Positions 28,643 through 38,995 are shown, counted from the stretch's first letter. The stretch: DNA of 64,000 nucleotides from Pseudovibrio sp. Ad37 (GCF_001623075.1 NZ_LMCF01000024.1:124001-188000); one strand, 5' to 3'. Translations and numbers: made by a program. Notes: generated by a model from the letters alone, not told the origin.

Positions 28643-29236
28643 ATGATTAGCGCACTTATTCCCACCTATAACAGCGAGCACCGGCTGGTGCTCACCCTGT
28701 CCGCTCTGGTCCCAGCTTCCGCAGAAGGTATCCTGAAAGAAGTCATTATCGCCGATGAAGGTTCATCTGATGGGACCGAGATCGTCGCGGATGCCAGCGG
28801 CGCAGATTTCGTCAGCACCACCGCAAAATCGGGCTCAGCTCTGGCGCAAGGGCTCAAACAGTGCACCCGTTCCAACTGGATTTTGCTGATCCAACCCGGA
28901 GCCATATTACAAGCGGGCTGGCAGACAGAAGCAGCTGCTTTTATAGAGCGCGCGGAGCGGGTAGGAACTGCCAAAAATCTGATTGGCGTGTTTCCCAGCC
29001 GCACAGAAGAATTCGGCACTGTCGCACAACTCAAGCAGAAGCTTATAACCCTCAAGCATCGGTTGCTGAAAGCATCATGCCACCAGCTCCCCATGCTGAT
29101 GCACAAAGACCATCTACAACAAGCGCTCGCGAATGCGTCAGGAGTGAGCCAGCAGGATCAGCTCCAGAAGGTTTTGAGGGCTAGCCGGGTCCATTGGTTG
29201 AACGGTACAGTGATCTTTCAAAATACGACGAGATAA
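28643..29236 (+). CDS. Family 2 glycosyltransferase-like protein
   Basis: Product is 197 aa. The GT2 N-terminal fold is evident from MISALIPTYNSEHRL and the EVIIADEGSSDGTEIVAD strand, where the usual DDxSxD metal site reads DEGSSD. The C-terminal catalytic half is short. It has no membrane segments, so it is not a processive synthase. The end lies 23 bases before the best ceramidase start (29260), and no terminator lies between them, so the two are probably co-transcribed. The glycosyl acceptor is unknown. Confidence 0.75.
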   Translation: MISALIPTYNSEHRLVLTLSALVPASAEGILKEVIIADEGSSDGTEIVADASGADFVSTTAKSGSALAQGLKQCTRSNWILLIQPGAILQAGWQTEAAAFIERAERVGTAKNLIGVFPSRTEEFGTVAQLKQKLITLKHRLLKASCHQLPMLMHKDHLQQALANASGVSQQDQLQKVLRASRVHWLNGTVIFQNTTR

Positions 29237-29259
29237 CGCGGTACCAGCTTGGAGAGCTC

Positions 29260-29940
29260 ATGGATTGGAATCAACACCTGAACCAATACTGCGAGCGCAC
29301 CTCCGATGCATTCTGGTCTGAGCCACTCAATGCAGTGAGCAACGCTGCTTTCATCATTGCTGCGCTGATTGCCCTTCAATTCTGGTTGAACGCACGTAGC
29401 AACGCAAAAAAAACGCATTCAACGCAAACCAACGCACAAGATAACGCAGCTTTGGTTCTCATTGCTCTGTTGACCATAATTGGGATCGGGTCGTTCCTGT
29501 TCCACACCTTCGCAACCCTCTGGTCTATGCTGGCTGATGTCATCCCGATTGCGATCTTCATGCTGGTTTACTTCTACCTTGCCACGCGTCGATACATGGA
29601 TGCCAACCTCTTGATATCACTGGGCGCAACGCTGCTCTTCTTTGGGGCAATGGCATTTGGCCCAAGGCTGTTTGAGGGGATACTCGGATCCACCGCTGGC
29701 TACTTCCCGGCACTCCTCGCAATCCTGCTTTTTGCAGGCCTGACCCGCAGCAAAAACAGGCAAACAACCAACGCTCTGTTAGCCGCTGGCGTGGTCTTCG
29801 CACTTTCGATGAGTTTCCGGATTTTGGACGAACCAATTTGCTCAATTTTGCCAGTTGGAACACATTCCTTGTGGCATATTTTGAATGCAATTGTTTTGCT
29901 TATTCTAATTCGCGCATTTATACGCTTTAAGACGTATTGA
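29260..29940 (+). CDS. Ceramidase-family (CREST) integral membrane protein
   Basis: Product is 226 aa from ATG 29260, which is preceded by TTGGAGAG; a longer frame from 29194 overlaps the upstream gene. Seven or so hydrophobic segments are visible. Ceramidase/CREST-type metal and catalytic residues appear as EPLNAVSNAAFII near residue 21, GSFLFHTFATLWSMLADVIPI near residue 84 with S and H, and HSLWHILNAIVLL near the C-terminus. Alkaline ceramidases and related bacterial hydrolases cut amide bonds in membrane lipids. The loop after the first helix is unusual: it is Asn/Ala/Thr-rich and encoded by six phased AACGCA hexamers. Confidence 0.8.
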   Translation: MDWNQHLNQYCERTSDAFWSEPLNAVSNAAFIIAALIALQFWLNARSNAKKTHSTQTNAQDNAALVLIALLTIIGIGSFLFHTFATLWSMLADVIPIAIFMLVYFYLATRRYMDANLLISLGATLLFFGAMAFGPRLFEGILGSTAGYFPALLAILLFAGLTRSKNRQTTNALLAAGVVFALSMSFRILDEPICSILPVGTHSLWHILNAIVLLILIRAFIRFKTY

Positions 29941-29946
29941 GATACT

Positions 29947-29977
29947 GCAAAATCCTAGGCGATGGTCTAGGTTTTGC
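29947..29977 (+). terminator. Terminator-like hairpin after the ceramidase gene
   Basis: GCAAAA-T-CCTAG (29947-29958) pairs with CTAGG-TTTTGC (29967-29977), 11 bp with one bulge. The T run is inside the 3' arm. Confidence 0.6.
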
Positions 29978-30058
29978 AAAACTGCGACATCTGAACCGGA
30001 AGTCATAGTGATTCCCGGTGGCGAGCCGCTCATTCACTCGGTCAGGCAAGAATAGACG

Positions 30059-32383
30059 ATGACGGACAAAAAACGCCCTACCTCCGGCGAACTCGATGAA
30101 CAAGCGCTCTTTTACCATGAGTATCCGCGCGCGGGTAAATTGGAAATTCAGGCAACTAAGCCATTGGGAAACCAGCGAGATTTGGCGCTTGCCTATTCTC
30201 CGGGTGTGGCTGCTCCGTGTTTGGCAATCCATAAGGATGAGTCAAAAGCGGCTGACTATACCGCACGTCAAAACCTTGTTGGTGTCATCTCCAATGGTAC
30301 CGCAGTTCTGGGTTTAGGCGCGATTGGTCCTCTGGCATCCAAGCCGGTGATGGAAGGTAAGGCTGTCCTCTTCAAAAAGTTCGCTGGCATTGATGTATTC
30401 GACATCGAAGTCGACGAGACCAACGTTGATAAGTTCGTTGATGCAGTTGGCGTTCTGGAGCCAACCTTCGGCGGCATCAACCTGGAAGACATCAAAGCGC
30501 CAGAGTGTTTCCAGATCGAGAAACGCCTGCGCGAAAGAATGAATATCCCGGTTTTCCATGATGATCAGCATGGTACAGCGATCATCGTGTCAGCTGCGGT
30601 GCGCAATGGCATGGAGCTCTCCGGCAAAAAGCTGGATGAGATTAAAGTCGTCGCTTCCGGCGCGGGCGCCGCAGCGTTGGCTTGCCTTAACCTGCTGGTG
30701 TCCTCCGGTGTAAAGCGCGAGAACATCTGGGTTTCTGACATTGAGGGCGTTGTTTATGAGGGCCGCGAAGCCCTTATGGATGAATGGAAATCCGTGTTCG
30801 CGCAGAAAACCGACAAGCGCACGCTGGATGATATCATCGAAGGCGCTGACGTCTTCATCGGCTTGTCCGCAGCTGGCGTGCTGAAGCCGGAGATGGTCGC
30901 CAAGATGGCAAAACGCCCTCTGGTGATGGGCCTTGCCAACCCGAACCCGGAAATTATGCCTGAAGATGCGCTGGCTGTTCGTGACGATGTGGTCATGTGT
31001 ACAGGCCGTTCGGATTACCCGAACCAGGTGAATAACGTCCTCTGCTTCCCATACATATTCCGCGGCGCTCTGGATGTTGGTGCAACTGCCATCAACGAAG
31101 AAATGAAGTTGGCAGCTGTTGAGGCAATTGCTGCTTTGGCACGGGAAGAACCGACCGATGTGGTGGCAAAAGCCTACGGCGGTGTCACCCATACATTCGG
31201 CCCGAACTACCTCATTCCATCCCCGTTCGATAACCGCTTGATCCTGCGCATTGCCCCTGCTGTTGCAAAAGCTGCCATGGAAACTGGCGTCGCAACCCGC
31301 CCGATCGAAGACTTCGACGCCTACATGGATAAGCTGAACCGCTTTGTGTTCCGCTCCGGTATGGTGATGAAGCCAATCATCTCTCAGGCAAAGGCAGACA
31401 AGCAGCGCGTGATCTATGCCGATGGTGAAGACGAACGCGTTCTGCGTGCCGCTCAGGTGGTGCTGGAAGAAGGCCTCGCGACACCAATCCTCATTGGTCG
31501 TCCGCAGGTTCTGGAAAACCGTTGTGAGCGCTTCGGTCTGCGCATTCGCCCGGGCACAGATTTTGAGTTTGTGAACCCAGAAGACGATCCGCGCTACCGC
31601 TCCTATGTTGATACACTGGTGCAACTGGTTGGCCGTAAAGGCGTAACGCCGGAAGCAGCCAGAACGATGGTGCGTACAAACTCCACCGTCATTGGTGCAC
31701 TGGCGTTGCATAGAGAAGAAGCTGATGCGCTGATCACTGGCCTCGAAGGCCGCTTTGATAAGCATCTGCGTGACATCAACAACATCATTGGTTGTTCCGA
31801 AGGTGTAACGGATTTCTCAACGCTCTCACTGCTGATCAACTCCAGCGGTGCGTACTTCCTGGCAGACACTTACGTGACTGAATGTCCATCTGCTGAAGAG
31901 ATCGCAGAGATCACACATCTGGCGTCTGAGCAGATCAAGCGCTTTGGTATCACACCGCGTGTTGCGCTGCTGTCCCACTCCAACTTCGGCTCCCGTCCGT
32001 CAGAAACCTCCAACAAGATGCGGGAAGCCCTGCAGATGGTTTGGAAACAGCTGCCAGAGCTGGAAGCTGAAGGTGAAATGCATGGTGACGCTGCGTTGAA
32101 GCCGGAAATCTTGAAACGTTACATGCCAGATGCGCATATCTCCGGCCCTGCGAACCTGCTGGTGTTCCCAACTCTGGATGCCTCCAACATCGCATTGAAC
32201 CTCATCAAGGCAATGACAGACGCGCTTCACGTTGGTCCGATTTTGCTGGGCGCAAAGAAAACGGCTCACATCATCACGCCATCCGTGACCTCACGCGGCA
32301 TCGTAAATATGACAGCACTTTCAGCTGTTGATGCACAATGTCGTAAGCAAAATGCAGGCGTTTGCCTGGCACCACATAGCTAA
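30059..32383 (+). CDS. maeB: NADP-type malic enzyme with phosphotransacetylase-like domain
   Basis: Product is 774 aa with two parts. Residues 1-430 are malic enzyme ([29 protein letters not shown], and a [17 protein letters not shown] nucleotide fold). Residues 430-774 resemble phosphate acetyltransferase and probably act as a regulatory oligomerisation domain that senses acetyl-CoA. The enzyme decarboxylates malate to pyruvate and makes NADPH. Alphaproteobacteria often have two such fusions, NAD- and NADP-linked, and specificity cannot be fixed by eye. No good ribosome binding site is seen before ATG 30059. A strong terminator follows. Confidence 0.93.
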   Translation: MTDKKRPTSGELDEQALFYHEYPRAGKLEIQATKPLGNQRDLALAYSPGVAAPCLAIHKDESKAADYTARQNLVGVISNGTAVLGLGAIGPLASKPVMEGKAVLFKKFAGIDVFDIEVDETNVDKFVDAVGVLEPTFGGINLEDIKAPECFQIEKRLRERMNIPVFHDDQHGTAIIVSAAVRNGMELSGKKLDEIKVVASGAGAAALACLNLLVSSGVKRENIWVSDIEGVVYEGREALMDEWKSVFAQKTDKRTLDDIIEGADVFIGLSAAGVLKPEMVAKMAKRPLVMGLANPNPEIMPEDALAVRDDVVMCTGRSDYPNQVNNVLCFPYIFRGALDVGATAINEEMKLAAVEAIAALAREEPTDVVAKAYGGVTHTFGPNYLIPSPFDNRLILRIAPAVAKAAMETGVATRPIEDFDAYMDKLNRFVFRSGMVMKPIISQAKADKQRVIYADGEDERVLRAAQVVLEEGLATPILIGRPQVLENRCERFGLRIRPGTDFEFVNPEDDPRYRSYVDTLVQLVGRKGVTPEAARTMVRTNSTVIGALALHREEADALITGLEGRFDKHLRDINNIIGCSEGVTDFSTLSLLINSSGAYFLADTYVTECPSAEEIAEITHLASEQIKRFGITPRVALLSHSNFGSRPSETSNKMREALQMVWKQLPELEAEGEMHGDAALKPEILKRYMPDAHISGPANLLVFPTLDASNIALNLIKAMTDALHVGPILLGAKKTAHIITPSVTSRGIVNMTALSAVDAQCRKQNAGVCLAPHS

Positions 32384-32392
32384 AACAACTCC

Positions 32393-32429
32393 TTCGGCGG
32401 GCACTGGTTAATATGCCCGCCGAAGTTTT
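32393..32429 (+). terminator. Rho-independent terminator of maeB
   Basis: TTCGGCGGGCA (32393-32403) and TGCCCGCCGAA (32414-32424) form a perfect 11-bp stem, followed by GTTTTG. Confidence 0.88.
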
Positions 32430-32503
32430 GTCAGCTTGAAAATACCTTCCCCTTACGGCATGCTGGCTGCATTGATACCGCTTAATATTACGGGGAGGGT
32501 AGT

Positions 32504-32998
32504 ATGAGCTTTACAGAAGCGACCGGGCGTCGCATTGATCGCCTGCTGGGCGAGTACGGCGAAAGCCACCAAAATCACAAAAACAAAGCCATTCACTGGA
32601 TCTGTGTGCCGGTCATTTTCTGGACGGTAACCGCACTGCTGTGGTCTGTTCCAACACCGATCGGGTTGTCGAACATCTCACCGTGGCTGAACTGGTGCAC
32701 GATCGGGCTGGGGCTATCGATCATCTACTACCTGTCATTGTCCATCACGCTGGCAATTGGCATGGCCGTTTTCTCAGCATTGATGATTTGGATTAACATG
32801 ACTTATCAGCAGTTTGGGCTTGGCATCCCACTCTGGCAGACAGCATTGGCAGTGTTTGTGATTGCTTGGGTGGGCCAGTTTATCGGCCATCATATTGAGG
32901 GGAAAAAGCCGTCTTTCTTTAAAGATCTGCAGTTCCTGTTGGTTGGACCTGCCTGGCTCATGCATTTCATTTTTAAAAAGATTGGCATCCCGTATTGA
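32504..32998 (+). CDS. Mpo1/DUF962-family membrane protein
   Basis: Product is 164 aa. It has the DUF962 pattern: an N-terminal YGESHQNHKNKAIHWICVP block with His/Asn residues, several membrane helices, and a C-terminal GHHIEGKKPSFFKDLQFLLV segment ending in GPAWLMHFIFKK. Yeast Mpo1 is an Fe2+-dependent dioxygenase in fatty-acid alpha-oxidation of phytosphingosine products; the bacterial role is unproved. AGGGTAGT precedes the ATG. Stand-alone gene between two strong terminators. Confidence 0.85.
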   Translation: MSFTEATGRRIDRLLGEYGESHQNHKNKAIHWICVPVIFWTVTALLWSVPTPIGLSNISPWLNWCTIGLGLSIIYYLSLSITLAIGMAVFSALMIWINMTYQQFGLGIPLWQTALAVFVIAWVGQFIGHHIEGKKPSFFKDLQFLLVGPAWLMHFIFKKIGIPY

Positions 32999-33008
32999 GG
33001 GACAAAAT

Positions 33009-33039
33009 AAAAAACGCTGCTCTTAAGGCAGCGTTTTTT
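33009..33039. terminator. Bidirectional terminator
   Basis: AAAAAACGCTGC (33009-33020) and GCAGCGTTTTTT (33028-33039) are a perfect 12-bp inverted repeat with T runs on both strands. The stop codon of the small minus-strand gene (33023-33025) lies in its loop. Confidence 0.93.
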
Positions 33040-33193
33040 CTGGGTTGATGTAAACATCACCAATTTCGCGCGTATCCATCTGCTGAAGAGCAGGGTGTGA
33101 AAGTGGGTCAGCACAATAAGGCTTTGAGCCTGCAGCTGCTTTGGTCTTTCGGGGGGATTTGCCGCGCAATAGATCTTTAAAAAGATTTTTCAT
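33023..33193 (-). CDS. Small conserved-looking protein (56 aa)
   Basis: Product is 56 aa from ATG 33193, preceded by AAGGAAATGACA, a good ribosome binding site; the longer frame from 33517 is a shadow of the LysR gene. It begins MKNLFKDLLRGKS, is very basic, and ends with a DPLSHPALQQMDTREIGDVY block of a kind seen in small uncharacterised alphaproteobacterial proteins. Its last codons encode the terminator stem. It is divergent from a LysR regulator with a 108-base spacer that holds two palindromes, so it may be that regulator's target. Confidence 0.65.
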   Translation of the reverse strand: MKNLFKDLLRGKSPRKTKAAAGSKPYCADPLSHPALQQMDTREIGDVYINPEKTLP

Positions 33194-33234
33194 TGTCATT
33201 TCCTTTGTGACTTGATGGAGCGACAATGCGTCAA

Positions 33235-33277
33235 TTGCATTGCAAGTGCTATCTGGAATAACTAAACCCCGGTTTAG
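33235..33277. promoter_or_regulatory. Two palindromes between the LysR gene and the small gene
   Basis: TTGCA-T-TGCAA (33235-33245) and CTAAACC-CC-GGTTTAG (33262-33277) are perfect palindromes in the divergent promoter region, 27 bases centre-to-centre start. They are candidate LysR-type operators. Confidence 0.5.
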
Positions 33278-33301
33278 ATTTACTGCTCGGAACTGTCCTC
33301 G

Positions 33302-34213
33302 ATGAAAAATCTCAATCAAGTCAGCCTCGCTGGCCTTCGCGTTGTTGAAGCCGTCGGGCGCCTGGGCTCCCTGAAAAATGCGGCTGAAGAGTTGGGCATT
33401 ACGTCCGGCGCCGTCAGCCAGCAACTGCACAAAACCGAGCATCAGTTGGGCCGCCCGCTGTTCACTCGAGAGACAGGCGGATTGAAGCTGACAAGCCTTG
33501 GTGCCGAGATTTGTCACGAACTCACATCAGGCCTCAAGCAAATCTCAGAGGCTGTTGCATTGGCAGATCGGGACAGAGAAGAAAGTCTCTTTCTATCTGT
33601 AGCTCCGCTGTTGGCTGAGAAATGGCTGGTCTGGCGCTTGAGCAGTTTTATGAAGGCAAATCCGGACATCAATCTCAGGCTGGATGCCAACGACCAGTTG
33701 GTGAACCTCAATCACTCCGATGTAGACGCCTGTGTCCGCGTCCATAAACGAGCGCCTGATGATGTTTACTCAGAGCGCCTGTGTGAGCACTTCATCTATC
33801 CGGTCTGCTCTCCTGAGATCGCGGAGCGCCTCAAAGAGCCACGGGATCTTCTGAATGAAGTGATCATCCGCGACTATAACTCCTATTACCGTTGGAGCGA
33901 CTGGTTGGCCCCGTTTGGTCTCAAAGAAAGTCAGCTTCCAAGAGGTCACGGCTTCTCCAACGCATCTCTCTGCATGGATGCTGCAATTGCAGGCCACGGC
34001 GTGTTCTTGGGCTGGGATACGCTGGTTGCCAATGCTGTGAAGCAGGGTCAGTTGAAGATTCCGTTCGGTCACCGCTGTTCAACAGGACGATCCTACTGGT
34101 TCATCTGCAGGGAAGGGGCCTTGCGCAGTCCTAGTGTTCGCAAGCTGCGGGATTGGCTGAAAGAAGAAATCGCACAAACAGCGGTTGAGTACGAAAAAGC
34201 TGTCAAAGTCTAA
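33302..34213 (+). CDS. LysR-family transcriptional regulator (GcvA-like)
   Basis: Product is 303 aa. The N-terminal winged helix (about residues 6-65) reads GSLKNAAEELGITSGAVSQQ, then a substrate-binding domain follows. The GcvA subgroup is suggested by SLFLSVAPLLAEKWLVWRL and CPE-type C-terminal blocks. These regulators often control genes next to them; here the divergent partner is the 56-aa gene. The effector is unknown. GTCCTCG before the ATG is a poor binding site. Confidence 0.88.
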   Translation: MKNLNQVSLAGLRVVEAVGRLGSLKNAAEELGITSGAVSQQLHKTEHQLGRPLFTRETGGLKLTSLGAEICHELTSGLKQISEAVALADRDREESLFLSVAPLLAEKWLVWRLSSFMKANPDINLRLDANDQLVNLNHSDVDACVRVHKRAPDDVYSERLCEHFIYPVCSPEIAERLKEPRDLLNEVIIRDYNSYYRWSDWLAPFGLKESQLPRGHGFSNASLCMDAAIAGHGVFLGWDTLVANAVKQGQLKIPFGHRCSTGRSYWFICREGALRSPSVRKLRDWLKEEIAQTAVEYEKAVKV

Positions 34214-34220
34214 TCAAATA

Positions 34221-34254
34221 AAAAGCCCGGTAACTCAAGCGAGTCCCGGGCTTT
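34221..34254. terminator. Bidirectional terminator between lysR and glyS
   Basis: AAAGCCCGG (34222-34230) and CCGGGCTTT (34246-34254) pair, with ACTC/GAGT pairing inside. Both strands have short T runs. Confidence 0.82.
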
Positions 34255-34275
34255 AAAATGTCTTATGGTGTTAGC

Positions 34276-36513
34276 TTATCCAGCGATCTTTGAGAAATCA
34301 GCGACCTGATGAACAGCTGCACGAATTTCAGAAAGGATCTTCAGACGGTTCTCGCGAACCTCCGGCTTTTCAGCATTCACGTGGATGTCGTCAAAAAAGC
34401 CGTCAACAGGACCGCGCAGTTTAGCAAGAGCAGCCATTGCAGCGGAGAAGTCAGCAGCATCAAGCAGCGGCTTGATTTCAACCAGAACGCTATCCAGCGC
34501 AGCTGCCAAGTCTTTTTCTGCCTGTTCTTCCAGCAGAGCAGCATCAGGCTTGCCTGTAAAGGCCTTGCCGTCCTTCTTCTCTTCCGCACGCAGAATGTTC
34601 GCGGCACGCTTGTAACCTGCCAGCAGGTTGACCCCGTCTTCGCTGCCCAGCAATCCAGCAAGAGCTTCTGCCTGTTTCACGATCAGATTGATATCATCCT
34701 GACCACCACGAGCCAGAACTGCGTCAACCAGATCATGACGCACGCCTTTGTCTTTCAGAACCACCTTCATGCGGTCTGCGAAGAAGCTGAGCAGATCATC
34801 AATCAGACCTGACTCCAGAGAGGTCTCAGGGATCTTGTCGGAAACGTTTGCCAGCACCACGTCAGCCGCTTTGGAAACCATGGAGAAGATGTCTTTAACA
34901 ACGCCTTCGCCGGTTTTGCCTTTGCCGATGAATGGAAGATCGGACAGTGCACTTTCACCGCGTGCAGCTGCAATGTCTGCAAGGTTGCGGCGCAGGCTCT
35001 GAACCAGAACATCACGCAGTGGCAGGCGCAGGTCGTTTTCCAGCACAAGGCGGATAACACCCAAAGCAGCACGGCGCAGCGCAAACGGATCTTTGGATCC
35101 GGTTGGCTTCTCGTCGATTGCCCAGAAGCCAGCAAGAATGTCCAGTTTGTCTGCCAAAGCAACAGCGATGGAAACAGGTGATACTGGTACATCATCAGAC
35201 GCGCCAGCTGGCTTGTAGTGATCTTCAATCGCCTGAGAAACAGCAGTATCTTCGCCCTGTGCTTCTGCATAGTAGCGACCCATCAGGCCTTGCAGCTCAG
35301 GGAACTCGAAAACCATTGCAGAAACGAGGTCAGCTTTCGCAAGACGCGCAGCACGCTTGGTTTGCTCGATATCAGCACCAACAAGTGGAGCGATTTCCGC
35401 AGCAAGACGCTCAAGGCGATCAACACGGGCAGCTACAGTGCCCAGCTTCTCGTGGAACACGATGTCCTGCAGCTTGGAGACGTTGCTCTCCAGCTTGATC
35501 TTAAGGTCCGTTTCCCAAAAGAACTTGGCGTCGGAAAGGCGTGCAGAAACAACCTTTTCGTTACCCGCAATGATCTTGGTTCCACCATCCTTTGCAACGA
35601 TATTTGTAGTCAATGCAAACTTGTTGGAGAGGCGAGATGTTGCTGGATCGCTCAGCACGAAGTTCTTCTGGTTCACCTTAATGGTGAGCTGAATGACTTC
35701 GTCAGGCAGCTGAAGGAAGCTCTCATCGTAGGAACCGATAAGCACGGTCGGCCACTCGTTGAGGCCAGACACTTCGTCAAGAAGGCCAGCATCTTCAACC
35801 AGTTCAAGACCAAGCGCCATAGCCGCGTTTTTCGCATCTACATCGATGATGTCTTTGCGGCGGTCCGCATCAAGCACAACCTTGGCAGCTTCCAGCTTGG
35901 ACATATAGTCTTCCAGGCGGCGCACTTCGATTGCTTCAGGCGCCATAAAGCGGTGACCATAGGTGGTCTGGCCGGATTTGATGCCATCAACTTCAAACGG
36001 AATAACTTCTGGCTCTTCGGTCTCAGGACCGAAGGTACAAACGATTGAGTGCAGTGGGCGAACCCAGCGCAAGCTGCCAGAACCCCAGCGCTGAGATTTC
36101 GGCCAAGGGAAGTTGCGAATGATGTCTGGCATCACGTCAGCAACAATATCCTCGGTCTTCCGACCTGGCTTCTCGATAACAGCGACGTAAAAATCACCCT
36201 TTTTCGGGTCATTTTGAACTTCAGCATCGTCAATAGAAGAAAGGCCTGCGCCACGCAGGAATCCGGCCAATGCTTTCTCAGGCGAGCCAACGCGCGGGCC
36301 CTTCCGCTCTTCACGGGTTGCTTTGGAGCCTGCAAGCAAGCCAGCAATGTGCAGTGTCAGGCGGCGTGGAGTGGCATAAGCCTTCGCGCCTTCATAGGTT
36401 ACACCTGCATCAACAAGAGCATTGGTCAGGAGGGATTTCAAATCCTCAGCCGCACGACGCTGCATGCGGGCAGGAATTTCCTCGCTAAAGAGTTCGAGGA
36501 GAAGATCTGGCAT
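34276..36513 (-). CDS. glyS: Glycyl-tRNA synthetase beta subunit
   Basis: Product is 745 aa. It starts [18 protein letters not shown], the signature opening of the bacterial beta subunit, and contains [17 protein letters not shown] and HD-like SVNQKNF-type blocks before a C-terminal anticodon-binding region. With GlyQ it forms the heterotetrameric class II enzyme that charges tRNA-Gly. The start follows AAAGGCGTC. In many bacteria glyQ and glyS are adjacent; here they are 2.7 kb apart with a glycosidase gene between. Confidence 0.96.
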   Translation of the reverse strand: MPDLLLELFSEEIPARMQRRAAEDLKSLLTNALVDAGVTYEGAKAYATPRRLTLHIAGLLAGSKATREERKGPRVGSPEKALAGFLRGAGLSSIDDAEVQNDPKKGDFYVAVIEKPGRKTEDIVADVMPDIIRNFPWPKSQRWGSGSLRWVRPLHSIVCTFGPETEEPEVIPFEVDGIKSGQTTYGHRFMAPEAIEVRRLEDYMSKLEAAKVVLDADRRKDIIDVDAKNAAMALGLELVEDAGLLDEVSGLNEWPTVLIGSYDESFLQLPDEVIQLTIKVNQKNFVLSDPATSRLSNKFALTTNIVAKDGGTKIIAGNEKVVSARLSDAKFFWETDLKIKLESNVSKLQDIVFHEKLGTVAARVDRLERLAAEIAPLVGADIEQTKRAARLAKADLVSAMVFEFPELQGLMGRYYAEAQGEDTAVSQAIEDHYKPAGASDDVPVSPVSIAVALADKLDILAGFWAIDEKPTGSKDPFALRRAALGVIRLVLENDLRLPLRDVLVQSLRRNLADIAAARGESALSDLPFIGKGKTGEGVVKDIFSMVSKAADVVLANVSDKIPETSLESGLIDDLLSFFADRMKVVLKDKGVRHDLVDAVLARGGQDDINLIVKQAEALAGLLGSEDGVNLLAGYKRAANILRAEEKKDGKAFTGKPDAALLEEQAEKDLAAALDSVLVEIKPLLDAADFSAAMAALAKLRGPVDGFFDDIHVNAEKPEVRENRLKILSEIRAAVHQVADFSKIAG

Positions 36514-36718
36514 TGGTGAACGACGCCTTTAACTGGTCAATCAATCGCGAATTTCTAAGGTGGATAGTGCCTAGCAATACTCAAGGGCATTGTCACCCCC
36601 AATAGGCAGCGCGGAACCGTAATTGAGCAAAAAACATCAGCCGGGCACAACCAATCAACAGGGGTGTGAACAGCTGCCTTGCATCAGACTTTGTGGTGCT
36701 GAGATAATCTAAGCGCGT

Positions 36719-38995
36719 CTACGCAGGTTCCTCAGTAGTTTCATTGAGTTCGCCAAACAGGTTGAGTTCCAGTTGCAGGCTGTTGGGATCCTGACTAGAG
36801 CTGCCCACGACCACATCGTAGATGATGCGTTCAACCACCATCTGGTTGCGTTCACTATCAAATATAGCAAGCTCCTCAATCGGGATGGAGACAGTCACTT
36901 GCCTGCTTTCACCAGCTGGAATACGAAGACGCTGGAAGCCCTTCAGTTCCTGTTTGGCGCGTTCTACTGCGGACCCTTTAGGGGCAATATAAACTTGCGA
37001 AACTTCTTCCGCCTCGATTTGCCCGATATTGGCGATGGAGAAGTGAACGTCAATGCTACCAGTAAGGAGCTCATCAGGCGGTGTAACAACAAGCTCGGAA
37101 TAATGGAATTGAGAGTAGCTCAGACCAAACCCGAATGGATACGCTGGTGTAACATCATCTTTGTCCAGTTTTCTGTATCCATGCCAAAGGTCATAGATCA
37201 CTTTATGCGCATTGCGATCAAAGTCAGGCAGGTCACTTTCTCGTCGTGGGATGACAAACGGCAGCTTGCCACTGGGGGAGACTTCGCCGGATAGAATTCG
37301 GGCAAGTGCAGTTCCTCCCTCCATCCCTGGATACCAATGCAGTAAGATGGCAGCAGGTTTATCCTGCCATTCGTTCATCAAAATAGTGCCGCCACCCATA
37401 ACAACCACGACACAGTTGGAATTTGCGGCACAGACCTGCTTAATCAATTCAACATCGTGCGGAGGCAGACGAAGGCTCTGCCTGTCGCCGGAGCCATAAC
37501 CGTCTTCAGCTCCTCCGGACTCCTGAGGTTTGCCCGCAGAACCTCCTCCTCTAAATGCGCGTAAAAACTGAGAGGCAATCTTCGCTTCTTCGCGGTTCCG
37601 AGGTTGAGGAAGAACCTCATGAAAGCGTGCTGCCAGATCAACGGAAACCCATTCACCTTCACGGCTGTGGTCATTTCCGACCACCAGCACAACGGCATCT
37701 GCTCGTTTTGCGATCTGCAGGGCGCGATTGATGTTCTGGCCTCTGTCCTGCCAGATGTCGATCTTGTGTTTGTAGTAGGAACGAAGGCCTGCGAGTGGCG
37801 TGGTTATATGTGTCGGCTGTGTATCACTCGTTCCTTTGTCACCTGTGTTGGCGACACTCGCCAAACGACCAATAACACCAATGCTTTGAATGTCCTTAAG
37901 AGGCAGAAACCCACCTTCGTTCTTCAGGAGCACGGTCGACTTCTCAGCGGCTTCCTGCGCAACAGATCGAAACTCCGCGCAGCCAACGCGGGTCTTCTCG
38001 TAACGGCCTTTCCGCAGCACTCTGAGCTGTTGCAGAATAAGCCTGTAACAGGCGTCATCCAATGCTGCCTCGGAGATCTCTCCATCATCGATCAGCTCTG
38101 ACAGGTGCTGGTGAAAGTGCAGTTGGAACGGCATCTCCAGATCCATGCCGGCAAGGGCAGCCTCTCTCGCATTGCGAATGCCGAACAGGAAGTCACTCAG
38201 TACAAAACCCTTAAACCCCCAATCTGTTTTCAGCAGTTGGGTGAGAAGCTCTTTGTTGTGTCCGCAAAGCTCGCCATTGATGGAACTGTAAGACGTCATG
38301 ACAGCCGCTGCACCTGCCTCAACTGCCTTCCTGAAGTGAGGAAGATACATCTCATAAAGTGCCCGCTGGCTCACTGTAACATTGAGGGAAAGCTTGGAGT
38401 GTTCCATGGATGCCAGAGCAAAGTTTTTGATGCATGCCATGCCATGTTGTTGAACACCGCGAACGAGAGCTGATCCCATTGCGCCGATCAGGAAGCTGTC
38501 TTCACCATAAGATTCCTGTGCTCGTCCCCATGCCGGATGGCGCATCAGGTTAAGTGACACCCCCCCAAACAACGTGCCACCAAAGGCGCGCATCTCATAT
38601 CCAATGATTGCGCCAATCCGTTCTTCCAGCTCAGGGTCAAATGTTGCCGCTCTTGCAATCACTGCAGGAAACGTTGTGGCGCCCTTCAGCACGATCCCGC
38701 GTGAGCCTTCTGTGTAATGAACACCCGGCAAATGATGCTCTGGCAACGCCCCCGCTGCCCACGGGCCGGATTGAGAGCCACTCTTCATCATCTCCCGAAC
38801 GCCTGGCCAGAAGGCTTGATCACCGTCTCGCATGATCAGCTTATCATCACGGCTCAACCGCGAAACAATCGCATTGGCGATCTGCTCATCACTCAGGTTT
38901 TGCGTGGAGGAAGGTTGAGCAGTCATCTCAGGTTGAGGAACGGAAGAGGCTGCTGCAGTGCCATCTTCATGCGCTTCGGTACTTTCGACAGTCAT
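36719..38995 (-). CDS. Glycoside hydrolase family 3 (beta-glucosidase-like) protein
   Basis: Product is 758 aa from ATG 38995; a longer frame needs TTG 39025. After about 60 low-complexity residues comes the GH3 barrel, with GKP-like LMRHPAWGRAQESYGED and the nucleophile Asp in GFVLSDFLFGI (usually SDW). A C-terminal GH3 sandwich (VVLVVGNDHSREGEW) and a fibronectin-III-like tail (SYSQFHYSELVV) follow. No signal peptide is visible, so it acts in the cytoplasm or is exported otherwise. It is predicted to hydrolyse beta-linked glucosides or steroid/aryl glycosides. It lies between glyQ and glyS but is set off from glyQ by a terminator. Confidence 0.85.
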   Translation of the reverse strand: MTVESTEAHEDGTAAASSVPQPEMTAQPSSTQNLSDEQIANAIVSRLSRDDKLIMRDGDQAFWPGVREMMKSGSQSGPWAAGALPEHHLPGVHYTEGSRGIVLKGATTFPAVIARAATFDPELEERIGAIIGYEMRAFGGTLFGGVSLNLMRHPAWGRAQESYGEDSFLIGAMGSALVRGVQQHGMACIKNFALASMEHSKLSLNVTVSQRALYEMYLPHFRKAVEAGAAAVMTSYSSINGELCGHNKELLTQLLKTDWGFKGFVLSDFLFGIRNAREAALAGMDLEMPFQLHFHQHLSELIDDGEISEAALDDACYRLILQQLRVLRKGRYEKTRVGCAEFRSVAQEAAEKSTVLLKNEGGFLPLKDIQSIGVIGRLASVANTGDKGTSDTQPTHITTPLAGLRSYYKHKIDIWQDRGQNINRALQIAKRADAVVLVVGNDHSREGEWVSVDLAARFHEVLPQPRNREEAKIASQFLRAFRGGGSAGKPQESGGAEDGYGSGDRQSLRLPPHDVELIKQVCAANSNCVVVVMGGGTILMNEWQDKPAAILLHWYPGMEGGTALARILSGEVSPSGKLPFVIPRRESDLPDFDRNAHKVIYDLWHGYRKLDKDDVTPAYPFGFGLSYSQFHYSELVVTPPDELLTGSIDVHFSIANIGQIEAEEVSQVYIAPKGSAVERAKQELKGFQRLRIPAGESRQVTVSIPIEELAIFDSERNQMVVERIIYDVVVGSSSQDPNSLQLELNLFGELNETTEEPA

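Noticed and set aside
29954-29971. CTAGG pair upstream of maeB as a regulator site
   Set aside because: The two copies are the arms of the terminator-like hairpin after the ceramidase gene, which explains them.
33023-33517. 164-aa reading frame extending into the LysR gene
   Set aside because: Only the last 56 codons follow a good ribosome binding site; the rest is antisense to lysR.
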